Shown in pieces: positions 26,480 to 34,014 of a DNA stretch of 64,000 nucleotides (position 1 is its first letter; every line of letters starts with the position of its first letter). The position numbers were made by a program, and so were the translations under genes. The notes beneath the pieces were generated by a model. It had not been told where the DNA came from, made no database searches, and was given only the letters and a program-made list of their open reading frames with translations. This DNA comes from CAYFPX01 sp964501915. GTDB lineage: Bacteria; Myxococcota_A; UBA796; CAJQPC01. The stretch is taken from NCBI GenBank assembly GCA_964501915.1, contig CAZCVP010000004.1:32185-96184 (forward strand). The letters are read 5' to 3'.

Positions 26480-27781
26480 GTGCTTCTCTCCTGGGTCCTC
26501 GCCTGTCGTCCTCCCGAGCCCGGCCAGGTCGACCTGCTGGAGTTCGCGGGAGACGTTCCCGCGAACGTGCTGGTGATCAGCGTCGACACATTGCGACGGG
26601 ACAGCGTCGGTCGCTACGCTGGGACCGCGGACACGCCCTTCCTCGACGGTCGCCTCGAGCGTGCCGTGGTGCTGGACGACCACGCGAGCTGCAGCAACTG
26701 GACGGCCCCGAGCTTCCACTGTCTCTACACCGGGGCCCGGCCGCTGGAGCTGGGCTTCGTCGTCGAGTCCGGGGATCCCGAGGTCCCGGGCTCGCCCCGT
26801 CGCCTCGACACCCTGCCGGAGGCCTTCGCCAAGGCCGGGTCCTGGACCAGCCTGGTGAGCTCGAATCCCTGGCTGGAGCCGGCGTCGGGCTGGCCCCTGG
26901 GACGCGGCTTCGACGCCGTGCGGGCCGAGCCCTTCGCCACCGGCGAGGTCGTGACCGAGCTGGCGCTCGCCGCCGCGGGCGAGCTGGTCTCGCCCTGGTG
27001 GTTCCAGGTCCACTACCTCGATCCCCACGAGCCCTACGACGCTCCCGAGCCCTTCCGGGATCCGGCGCCGGACATCGCCTACGACCTCTCGGACCCCGAG
27101 GAGGTCCGTCGGCTGGAGGGGGACTGGTTCACCCTGTCCGAGATCGACCAGGAGGCGATCCTGGCCTGGATCGTCGCCGAGTACCGCGCCGAGCTGCGCT
27201 ACCTGGACAGCGAGCTGGAGCGCCTCTGGAGCGGCCTGGACGACCGGGGTCTGCTCGACGACACCCTGGTCCTGTGGGTGAGCGACCACGGCCAGCAGCA
27301 CCTGGAGCGCGGGCGCTGGGCCCATGGGCACCACCTCCACCAGGAGGAGACCGGCGCGATCGCCGCCCTCTGGGCGTCGGAGCTGGCGCCCCTCGCCTGG
27401 TCGGGGCGCACGACCCACCGGGACCTGGCCGTGACCCTGGCCGTGCTCTACGGTCTCTCCCTGCCGGACGCGACCGGGCTCGCGCTGGGCGAGGCGCCCT
27501 CGGACCGGGCCCGCACGATGTTCCACTACCGGCTCCAGGAGACCGGCGCCGACGGTGTCGCCCGCCACTCGGTCGAGGCGGACGGCTGGCGGCTGTCCTA
27601 CACCTGGGACGGCGTGCTGAGGCTCCACGACATCGCCACGGATCCAACCGAGTCGCTCGACGTCCTGGAGGACGCCGACGATGCGCTGATCGACGCTCTC
27701 TGGGACGAGGTGGAGCCCGACTTCGAGCGAGCCCGTGAGCTGCTGGATCACCTGGAACCCGAGGACCCCTGGCGAGGGTAG
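26480..27781 (+). CDS. Sulfatase/alkaline-phosphatase-superfamily lipoprotein
   Basis: 433 residues. The GTG at 26480 gives a clean lipoprotein signal (MLLSWVLACRPP). Metal-binding landmarks of the superfamily are present: ISVDTLRRDSVG near the start and VSDHGQQHLERG with a following His-rich stretch GHHLHQEE later. The place of the catalytic Cys/Ser (CxPSR in true sulfatases) reads TAPSF, so the nucleophile would be Thr and the Arg is absent. Therefore it may be a phosphoethanolamine-transferase-like or other hydrolase rather than a formylglycine sulfatase. The open frame reaches 26339, but upstream residues look non-coding. Confidence 0.75.
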   Translation: MLLSWVLACRPPEPGQVDLLEFAGDVPANVLVISVDTLRRDSVGRYAGTADTPFLDGRLERAVVLDDHASCSNWTAPSFHCLYTGARPLELGFVVESGDPEVPGSPRRLDTLPEAFAKAGSWTSLVSSNPWLEPASGWPLGRGFDAVRAEPFATGEVVTELALAAAGELVSPWWFQVHYLDPHEPYDAPEPFRDPAPDIAYDLSDPEEVRRLEGDWFTLSEIDQEAILAWIVAEYRAELRYLDSELERLWSGLDDRGLLDDTLVLWVSDHGQQHLERGRWAHGHHLHQEETGAIAALWASELAPLAWSGRTTHRDLAVTLAVLYGLSLPDATGLALGEAPSDRARTMFHYRLQETGADGVARHSVEADGWRLSYTWDGVLRLHDIATDPTESLDVLEDADDALIDALWDEVEPDFERARELLDHLEPEDPWRG

Positions 27782-29149
27782 TCAGCGACTCCTGAAGAGG
27801 AGGTCCGGACCTACCGCCGCCGCTGCCCCCCATCGAGCCTCGAGCTCGTCCGTGTAGCGCGGGTCGTCGCGGTGGTCGTAGACGCAGAGGAAGGTCCGCC
27901 GATGGGCCTCGACCAGGCGCTCGAAGGTGCTCCGTGGCTGCTCGTGCAGGTAGATGGCGACGCCCTGGAGGTCCCGCGGCTGGCCGTGGCGGTGGTCGTC
28001 GTAGGCGAAGGCGTAGGGGCGGACCGGGGGGAGACGGGTCCACGGAGGGATGTGCCAGAGCACCGGGCTGGTCCCGCGCTTGTCGTCGTCGGGGGTGCGC
28101 GGTGGGGTCAGCAGCACGATGGCGTCGCCCGGCTCGGCCTCGGCCAGGGCGACGTCCAGCGCCCGAGGGCCGTCGGCCAGGATCTCGGCCTGGGCGCGCA
28201 CGTCCCGGGTGAGGCTGGTCCCCGCCTGGAGGACCGCGACGGCCAGGGCCAGGGCGAGGGCGGATCTCCGGTGCCGCCCGGCCGCTTCCACGCCCGCGGC
28301 GACCAGCCAGGCGAGGGGGATGCCCGCGGCGAGGTGGTAGGGGAATTGGTGGGGGGCTGCGATGCCCATGATCTGTAGGGCGATCACGAAGCCCTCCGTC
28401 GCCACGAGCCCCACCGCCAGCGCCGGTCTTCGCCGGGCCCCCGCGACGCCCAGGGGCAGCAACAGCAACCACCCACCCCCGAAGCGCTCCCAGGCGGCGC
28501 TGGCGATGAGTGCGGGCTCGATCGGCGGCTGTCGGAAGGTGCCCGGCTCGGTCGCCAGGTCCCACACGGCGGGCCACAGCGGCGCCGCGGCGATGACCAT
28601 CACCGCCAGGATCCGCCCTGCCCGCCGAGCACCCAGGGTCAGCGCTGCGGTGGCCGCCACCCAGGCCGCCAGACCGTGGACCCAGCCGGCGAGGGCGCCG
28701 ACCAGGGCGAGCTCCCACCAGGGCCGGCCCTCGGCCACCCGATCTCGGGCCCACCAGGTGGCGGCCACCACCAGGGCGGTCAGGGGGTAGTTGTTCACCT
28801 CCGCGGCGTAGGAGAGCTGCACGGCGCCACAGGCCAGGAGCAGGGCGGCGAGCCAGCCCCCCCGCAGGGTCAGGGCCACCGCACCCAGCGAGAAGGCCAC
28901 GCTGGTCAGCAGCCAGAGCACCGGCGCGGGCCAGGCCAGGCTCAGCAGGCTGTGGATCAGGGGGTAGACGGGTGGGTGGAGGCCGGCGAAGGTGGTCAGG
29001 GCCTCGGCGAGCCGTCCGTCCTGGAGGGCGTCGGCCGTGGGCTGGTTGTAGGCGGCGTACTGCCAGGCGACCTCGTCCCAGCGAGCGAGGGCCCGAGGCA
29101 GGCGCAGCAGCAGCGCGAGTCCGAGGATCCCGGCCGCGACGCGGCTCAT
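27782..29149 (-). CDS. Polytopic membrane protein, GT39/PMT-like glycosyltransferase
   Basis: 455 residues with about ten membrane helices, an early acidic motif ARWDEVAWQY and loop GLHPPVYPLI, and a soluble C-terminal domain. This resembles bacterial glycosyltransferase-39/ArnT-like enzymes that transfer sugars from polyprenyl phosphate at the outer face of the inner membrane. The family call is based on topology and loop motifs only. Its ATG overlaps the TGA of cyaY (ATGA), so the two are one operon. The stop lies one base past that of the convergent sulfatase-like gene. Confidence 0.65.
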   Translation of the reverse strand: MSRVAAGILGLALLLRLPRALARWDEVAWQYAAYNQPTADALQDGRLAEALTTFAGLHPPVYPLIHSLLSLAWPAPVLWLLTSVAFSLGAVALTLRGGWLAALLLACGAVQLSYAAEVNNYPLTALVVAATWWARDRVAEGRPWWELALVGALAGWVHGLAAWVAATAALTLGARRAGRILAVMVIAAAPLWPAVWDLATEPGTFRQPPIEPALIASAAWERFGGGWLLLLPLGVAGARRRPALAVGLVATEGFVIALQIMGIAAPHQFPYHLAAGIPLAWLVAAGVEAAGRHRRSALALALAVAVLQAGTSLTRDVRAQAEILADGPRALDVALAEAEPGDAIVLLTPPRTPDDDKRGTSPVLWHIPPWTRLPPVRPYAFAYDDHRHGQPRDLQGVAIYLHEQPRSTFERLVEAHRRTFLCVYDHRDDPRYTDELEARWGAAAAVGPDLLFRSR

Positions 29150-29472
29150 TCGTGGAATTGCACCCGGAATCCCAGCTTCTCCTCGAAGATCCCCGACAGC
29201 AGGGGCAGCATCTCCTCGCCACTGTCCCGCTCGAGCCAGCGGCCGTCCACCATGCGGAAGTGCCAGGCCGTCCAGTTGGCGCTCAGCCAGAGCTCCCGGG
29301 CGGGGACCTGCTGAGACAGGACGACGGCGGACCCGTCTTCGAAGCGCGTGTCGACCACCCCGTCCGAGATGCGGGGGTCGATGTCGTCGGTCTCCAGGTC
29401 GTCGATCTGCTCGAAGAGGGTGCGCAGGGTGTCGCCGACCAGGGTCCGGAAGGCGCTCTCGGGGATCTCCAT
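29146..29472 (-). CDS. cyaY: Frataxin homologue (iron donor protein CyaY)
   Basis: 108 residues, close to the usual CyaY length. The fold markers are an acidic first helix (ESAFRTLVGDTLRTLFEQID, continuing DLETDDID), a strand pair with ISDGVVDTRFEDGSAVVLSQ, WLSANWTAWHFRM, and the C-terminal RDSGEEMLPLLSGIF helix. The same order of motifs is found in E. coli CyaY (NGGVLTITFENGSKIII, then the Trp strand). It binds iron on its acidic ridge and regulates Fe-S cluster assembly in the cytoplasm. No isc or suf genes are nearby. It is the first gene of an operon with the membrane protein and has a promoter-like region in the divergent spacer. Confidence 0.85.
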   Translation of the reverse strand: MEIPESAFRTLVGDTLRTLFEQIDDLETDDIDPRISDGVVDTRFEDGSAVVLSQQVPARELWLSANWTAWHFRMVDGRWLERDSGEEMLPLLSGIFEEKLGFRVQFHE

Positions 29473-29564
29473 CGCCGGTCTCCTCGCGGGCAGGAGGGGA
29501 TTGTCGCATCCCCGGGGCGGATCTCGATCGAAGTCCGAGGGCGATCCAACAGTCCAAATTCTCA

Positions 29565-29594
29565 TTGCATCGGGCCCAAGCCTCTGTGTAAAGT
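29565..29594 (+). promoter_or_regulatory. Sigma70-like promoter in the cyaY/FIST divergent spacer
   Basis: TTGCAT (29565-29570) and TAAAGT (29589-29594) are spaced 18 bases apart in the only AT-rich part of this spacer, which also holds a run of eight T at 29606-29613. On the opposite strand TTTACA and TGCAAT, 17 bases apart, could serve cyaY. Both have partial matches to consensus. Confidence 0.4.
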
Positions 29595-29677
29595 ACAAAT
29601 ACTCCTTTTTTTTGGACACCAGCCCCGGGGGTGGGACCGCGGGGGGGGGCCGAACAGGAAGTCGGCCGAGGTCCAGA

Positions 29678-30502
29678 GTGCGCACCGAACAGCGACAGTT
29701 GTGGGATGGCCTGTGGTCCACGGACGCGAGTCCGGGGATGGGCGGCGATGCGGACCTCGTCCTCGCCTTTGGCGACCCGGAGGCCTTTGGGGACACCGAG
29801 GCCTGGCAGGATCTTCGACGGGCCTACCCCCGGGCCTGTCTCGTGACGGCTGGCGTGCCGTCCAGGCTCCGTTCCCCGGACGAGCCCTCGATGCGGGCCG
29901 TCGCCGTCCAGCTCGGGGACATCCGCTGCCGGGCGGTGGTGGAGCCGGTCGAGGGGACACGGGGGGCCGTGGCGGCCGGACGTGCCGTGGGCTTCGACCT
30001 CGGAGCGCCCGGGCTGCGCCACGTGCTCGTCCTCGGCGGCGGCCCCGGGCTCGTTGGCCAGGGCATGGCGGCGGGACTCGCCAGCAGCCTGCCGGCCGGG
30101 GTCACGGTCAGCGGTGGTGTGTTCGGCGCCGGGGTCGGGCTCGATGGACCACCGGAGCCGGGCCGGCTCGTCGGTGTCGGTCTCTCGGGAGAGGGCCTCG
30201 AGGCCGGGGTCGAGGTCGCCGGCGAGGTCGCCGACGTCGGCGTCAGCGAGGTGCGTGCGCTGGCGCGGGGATGCTGGGGGCGGCCGGGGGACGGGTCGCC
30301 GGGCTTCGGCCTGCTGCTGGCCTGCGGAGAGCTGGGTCTGGAGGCATCGCTCGCCGCGCGCCAGGCCCTGGGGGGCCGTGTGGCCATGCTGGCGGTGCCC
30401 GTGCGGGAGAGCATCGCCCGCACCAGCGCCGCAGTGGCCCCTCTGTGCTTCCGCAGTGGTGCGCTGCTCGCCGCGTTCCGGGAGCACCCTCCGTCCGACT
30501 GA
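29678..30502 (+). CDS. FIST-domain sensory protein
   Basis: 274 residues from a GTG with GAGG upstream. The start of the FIST N domain is visible (GGDADLVLAFGDPEAF … LRRAYPRACLVTAG). The middle strands HVLVLGGGPGLVGQGMAAGL and VTVSGGVFGAG follow the family pattern of a Gly-rich loop after 'vlvl.dG'. FIST domains are predicted small-ligand (possibly amino-acid) sensors linked to histidine kinases or diguanylate cyclases. The C-terminal FIST_C half looks shortened. No kinase gene is next to it. Confidence 0.6.
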   Translation: MRTEQRQLWDGLWSTDASPGMGGDADLVLAFGDPEAFGDTEAWQDLRRAYPRACLVTAGVPSRLRSPDEPSMRAVAVQLGDIRCRAVVEPVEGTRGAVAAGRAVGFDLGAPGLRHVLVLGGGPGLVGQGMAAGLASSLPAGVTVSGGVFGAGVGLDGPPEPGRLVGVGLSGEGLEAGVEVAGEVADVGVSEVRALARGCWGRPGDGSPGFGLLLACGELGLEASLAARQALGGRVAMLAVPVRESIARTSAAVAPLCFRSGALLAAFREHPPSD

Positions 30503-30525
30503 GCGGCGTCTGAGAGGATCGCGGC

Positions 30526-32289
30526 GTGCTGGTGCACCTCCGGATCCGTGACGAGGAGATCGAGATCGACCTCGCGGATCTCGAAGAAGAGGTCCGGAGC
30601 GGTCGGGTCCCGGGGATCGCGGAGGTCCGGCACCGGCCCTGGACCGGCGACCGCTTCCGGCCGATCCAGGAGCTCGACGCCCTCTCCGAGCTCCTCGACG
30701 CGCCGGGCGCCCGGCTGATGGCCCACATGCGGCTCGGTCCCTGGCCGTGGGCGAGCACCCTGGTGACCCTGGTGGTCCTGCTCTTCGGCGTGGCACAGGG
30801 TCTCGCGACCCTGTTCGGAGGTGTGCTCGGAGAGGCGGGAGTCGTCCTGGTGCTCTTCTTCCGCGAGGCCACCACCGGTCTCGACGCGATGATCTTCGAC
30901 GGCCGGTGGCACACGGCCTGGACCTCGCAGCTCGCCCACGCCGGTCCGCGGCACCTCCTGCCCAACCTCGCCGTGGTCGGGTACGCGGGCTTCCGGGTCG
31001 AGCGGGCCCTGGGCGCCGGCGGCCTGTTGCTGGTGGCCGCCGCCTCCGTCGCCGTGGGGGCGCTCGGCATCGCCGCGCTGGAGGACCAGCCCGTGCTCGG
31101 CAGCTCTGTCCTGGGCTACGGCCTGTGGGGTGCGATGGTCGCCATCGGGCTGCGCTTCGACGAGCTGCTCCCCCCCTCCGACCGACGCTTCTACGGCTTC
31201 GGGGCCATCGTCCTGTTCGCGGTGCTGCTCGTCGGGTCCTTCGGGCAGCAGGGCATCTCCCACACCGGGCACGCCGCGGGGCTGCTCGGTGGCATCGCCG
31301 CGGCCTTCGCGCTGCGGCCGGAGAGCACGGCGCCACGGGCCGGTGTCGCGGCTCAGCGGTCCACCAACCTGGTCCTGGCCGCCCTGGTGGGACTGGGAGG
31401 CCCCTGGCTGGGCTCGCACCTGCTGTCCTGGATGCCGGCGGTGGTGCTGGGGAGCCCGGTGACGGTCGAGCTGGACGGCTGGGTGCTGCAGGTCCCGTCG
31501 GAGATGGCGGAGCGCACCTCCACGGTGGGTGGCACCCGGGCCTTCACCACCTCCGAGGCCTCGCGGGAGGGGGTGTTCGCGAGTGCACGTGACCTCGGGG
31601 AGCGCCTCGCCGACGGGCCGGAGACCACCTGGGCTCGCCGGAGCGCGGGTCCGCTCGAGGTCCTCGCGGCTCCGGAGGCCCGGGGGCCGGCATGGGTGTC
31701 CTGGCGGGCCCGCCTGACCACCGAGGAGGGGGAGCCCTTCGTCGAGGTGCTGGAGCACCGCCTGCAGCAGGGACACGTCCAGTGGCGCCTCGGTTGGCTC
31801 GTCCAGGTCGACGACGCGGGGAGGCTCGGGCGAAGGGCACGGACCTTCGCCGGGATCCTGGAGGAGGCGGAGCACGTCGAGCTCGACGCGGTGAAGAAGG
31901 CGCGGCTGGCCTGGGAGGCGGGGGGAGGGCCACGGACGGCCCTGAACCAGGCCGCGCAGCTCCACGCCCTGGGGCTCTACGAGGAGGCCGACGCGCTGCT
32001 CGCTGGGCTGGCCCCCGGGACGCGACTGGCGTCGGAGGCGATCGGCACGCGGCTGGCGCTGTGGGCCGCCCATCCCGAGCTGACCGGTCCGGACGCCGAG
32101 GCCTGGGTCGTGGCCGGCCTGGCGGGCCTGGAGGGCGACTGGCGGCTCATGAGGCGGGCGATCCGCTGGCTGCTGGCGCTCGACGCCTGCGCGTCTGCCG
32201 GCGCGCAGCTAGAGGCCGTGGGCACGGTCTGGGGAGACTCCCGTGCCTATGGAGAGCTGCGGGCGGAGGTCGGGACCGCCTGTCCCTGA
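30526..32289 (+). CDS. Rhomboid-family intramembrane serine protease with cytoplasmic N- and C-terminal domains
   Basis: 587 residues. Residues 1-65 form a small charged domain. Residues 75-260 carry the rhomboid core of about six to seven helices. Core motifs are HAGPRHLLPN (138-147, the oxyanion-hole HxxxxHxxxN), GSSVLGYG with the catalytic Ser194, and HTGHAAGLLGG with the catalytic His249. After a helix at ~290-310 there is a large soluble C-terminal region whose last ~170 residues look like TPR-type helices. Rhomboids cut transmembrane substrates. The extra domains suggest substrate recruitment. GTG start, 23 bases after the FIST gene and probably co-transcribed. Confidence 0.82.
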   Translation: MLVHLRIRDEEIEIDLADLEEEVRSGRVPGIAEVRHRPWTGDRFRPIQELDALSELLDAPGARLMAHMRLGPWPWASTLVTLVVLLFGVAQGLATLFGGVLGEAGVVLVLFFREATTGLDAMIFDGRWHTAWTSQLAHAGPRHLLPNLAVVGYAGFRVERALGAGGLLLVAAASVAVGALGIAALEDQPVLGSSVLGYGLWGAMVAIGLRFDELLPPSDRRFYGFGAIVLFAVLLVGSFGQQGISHTGHAAGLLGGIAAAFALRPESTAPRAGVAAQRSTNLVLAALVGLGGPWLGSHLLSWMPAVVLGSPVTVELDGWVLQVPSEMAERTSTVGGTRAFTTSEASREGVFASARDLGERLADGPETTWARRSAGPLEVLAAPEARGPAWVSWRARLTTEEGEPFVEVLEHRLQQGHVQWRLGWLVQVDDAGRLGRRARTFAGILEEAEHVELDAVKKARLAWEAGGGPRTALNQAAQLHALGLYEEADALLAGLAPGTRLASEAIGTRLALWAAHPELTGPDAEAWVVAGLAGLEGDWRLMRRAIRWLLALDACASAGAQLEAVGTVWGDSRAYGELRAEVGTACP

Positions 32290-32302
32290 CGGCTGTCCGG
32301 GG

Positions 32303-33298
32303 TCAGCGGGCCCGGCGGAAGTGGGTGGTGGAGGCGATGTTCATCTCGCGCTCCACGCGGTCCAGCTCGGCGAGCGCCAGCTCGTGGGAGTGGTCCAGCT
32401 CGAGGGCGTGGATCAGCCAGCGGCGGGACTCGGCCCGGCGTCCCTTGGCCTGCTCGATGCAGCCGCGGAGGAAGCACATCTGGGCGTCCCGGTGGGACTC
32501 GGGGGCGGTGAGCTGGAAGACCTTCAGGGCCTCGCTGTGGTCCTCCTCCTGCAGCCAGCACTCGGTGATGCGCCGGATGATCACCAGAGCCTCCCGGGAG
32601 AGTCGGTCGTTGCGACCCAGCACCGAGATCGCGTCGTCGGTGGCGGCCTGGCGGTCTCCGCGCTCCTCGTTGAGCTCCGCCCGCTCCACCTTGAGCTGAC
32701 GGTCCCTTGGATCGCGCTCCACGCCTTCGTTGAGCACGTCGAAGGCCTCGCCCTGCTCGCCCCGTCTCAGCAGCAGATCGACCAACAGGCTGGCGACCCA
32801 GCCCGGGGCATCCGGCTCGGCGAACCAGGCCCGTGCCTCCTGCTCGCCCAGGTCCTGCTCCCCGAGCTCGCGGAGGCGGTCGAGGCGCACCGAGCGAGCG
32901 AGGTCGGGGTTGGGCCCCCAGTGCCAGCTGGCCGTCACCAGCTTCAGCGCCACCACGGTGCGGCCAGCGGCTGCGGCGTTCTCCGCCGCCTCCAGGAAGT
33001 CCTCGGAGGCGAAGCGACGCGCCAGGTTGAGGTGGAAGCGGTAGTCCGCCCGCAGCGAGAGGCCGCAGTCCGTGCACTTCGGGCTGGGGTCGACCTGCTC
33101 TCCCGGCGCGACCATCGTGACAGTGAGCTTGCGGGTCCCACCGCAGTTCGCGCAGTGGCCGACGCCCGGCTGGGAGAGTGGCACCCGGTAGCGGGCCATG
33201 CGCAGCGGCTTGCGGGTCCTGACGTCCCGGAGGATCTCCGTCGGCACGCCCTTCACGCGGAGGACCACCCAGGCGGTGTTGCTCGGCTCAGCTCCCAT
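32303..33298 (-). CDS. Zinc-ribbon and TPR-repeat protein
   Basis: 331 residues, cytoplasmic. A zinc ribbon near residues 50-80 has two CxxC knuckles (CANCGG and CTDCGL). The remainder is helical repeat of TPR type (VDLLLRRGEQGEAFDVLNEG, FLRGCIEQAKGRRAESRRWL). Role unknown; likely a protein-interaction module. The ATG at 33298 follows GGAG. A possible -10 (TATGCT on the minus strand, 33324-33329) lies just upstream. It converges with the rhomboid gene, with 13 bases between stops. Confidence 0.7.
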   Translation of the reverse strand: MGAEPSNTAWVVLRVKGVPTEILRDVRTRKPLRMARYRVPLSQPGVGHCANCGGTRKLTVTMVAPGEQVDPSPKCTDCGLSLRADYRFHLNLARRFASEDFLEAAENAAAAGRTVVALKLVTASWHWGPNPDLARSVRLDRLRELGEQDLGEQEARAWFAEPDAPGWVASLLVDLLLRRGEQGEAFDVLNEGVERDPRDRQLKVERAELNEERGDRQAATDDAISVLGRNDRLSREALVIIRRITECWLQEEDHSEALKVFQLTAPESHRDAQMCFLRGCIEQAKGRRAESRRWLIHALELDHSHELALAELDRVEREMNIASTTHFRRAR

Positions 33299-33439
33299 CG
33301 TGGGGACTCCACACCTGGGGGAGAGCATAGCAGCGGTGGGTCGCCGAGGGAAGAATTAGGATCTCTCGTCAGGGGTGGCTTCCCCGCTTCATCGGATCCC
33401 CGTGATCGAACCTGAGCCGATCCGCGCCCAGGCCTGGAA

Positions 33440-33468
33440 TTGAAACGGGACCCCACAGGGGGGTCCCG
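33440..33468 (-). terminator. Terminator-like hairpin at the 3' end of the candidate RNA
   Basis: CGGGACCCC (33446-33454) and GGGGTCCCG (33460-33468) form a perfect 9-bp stem with a 5-base loop. On the minus strand it is followed by TTTCAATT, a partial U-tract, so it would stop transcription coming from the purB side or from a local promoter. Confidence 0.55.
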
Positions 33469-33898
33469 CGCGCCCGATGAGCCTCGGACAGGTGCCCAGC
33501 GTTTCAGTCGGAGTCGTTCGGCGAGCTTGCGTTACACCGAACGGAAGGGTCTCTTACCGCACGAGCGGTCGGGACGCGACTCGGGGTGTTGGTTCCCTCG
33601 GGAGCCTGGGCTCGCCATCCACGTCCCCTTTTGGGGAGGAGTCGGACCTGGGTCGTCGCGCAGCGCGATCTCGCCTTGGTCCTTGGTTCCGCTAGAGCGG
33701 TGAGGATGGCTGTTGCCAGGGGCCGGGTTGCTTGAACCCAGAGTGCAGTCTCAGGTTTGTTCAGACCCGCTGTCTCCGGCTGTTCGCCGGAGCAAAGCCA
33801 CCGGGTGGTGTTTCTTCCATTCGGGACTCCGTGTCTTTGTTGCTGTTGACCCACTGTACCTGACAGATCGCCGCTTGGGAAGCCCGATCGAAATCGGG
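33446..33898 (-). ncRNA. Candidate structured non-coding RNA (unassigned)
   Basis: Perfect stems, in plus-strand coordinates: CCCGAT/ATCGGG 33883-33898; CTCCGGC/GCCGGAG 33774-33792; GGGTT/AACCC 33725-33739; CCGC/GCGG 33689-33700; TCGCG/CGCGA 33656-33668; CCCC/GGGG 33625-33636; GAGC/GCTC 33602-33613; ACCGC/GCGGT 33556-33569; CGTTCGG/CCGAACG 33515-33543. The series ends at a 9-bp terminator-like stem. Read on the minus strand, the first loop is UUCG, a very stable tetraloop, which with the terminator polarity points to minus-strand transcription. It does not match the landmark sequences I know for tmRNA, RNase P, SRP or cobalamin riboswitches. Boundaries are approximate. Confidence 0.4.
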
Positions 33899-34014
33899 AG
33901 AAGGGCCGCGGATCGAGTCCTGATGGGCATCCACGCCCGCACACGGACTGGCACGGAGCTTGCTGATTGTCGAGGATCCCGGCGGCTCTCCGTGGAGCGG
34001 TGGTCGTCCGGCGA

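Larger units (their letters stand above)
33299..34014. other. 716-bp gene-free region with a dense array of hairpins
   Basis: No frame here has convincing protein-coding character, and the base composition is less GC-rich than the flanks. It contains the candidate structured RNA at 33446-33898 and its terminator-like stem. The part between 33299 and 33440 is the leader/promoter area of the zinc-ribbon TPR gene, and 33899-34014 is the 3' flank of purB. Confidence 0.6.

Noticed and set aside
29150..31336. Upstream extension of the membrane-protein frame that ends at 27782
   Set aside because: Only the part from 29149 downward has membrane helices; the extension overlaps cyaY, FIST and rhomboid genes and is Arg/Pro-rich.
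33446..33898. tmRNA, RNase P RNA, SRP RNA or cobalamin riboswitch
   Set aside because: None of the landmark sequences was found (tRNA-like ends and tag frame; RNase P P4 consensus; SRP domain IV; riboswitch boxes). A covariance search would be decisive.
33504..33944. Possible 146-residue protein on the minus strand in the gene-free region
   Set aside because: Composition is unlike neighbouring proteins, there is no ribosome site or domain, and the same bases form many perfect RNA hairpins.
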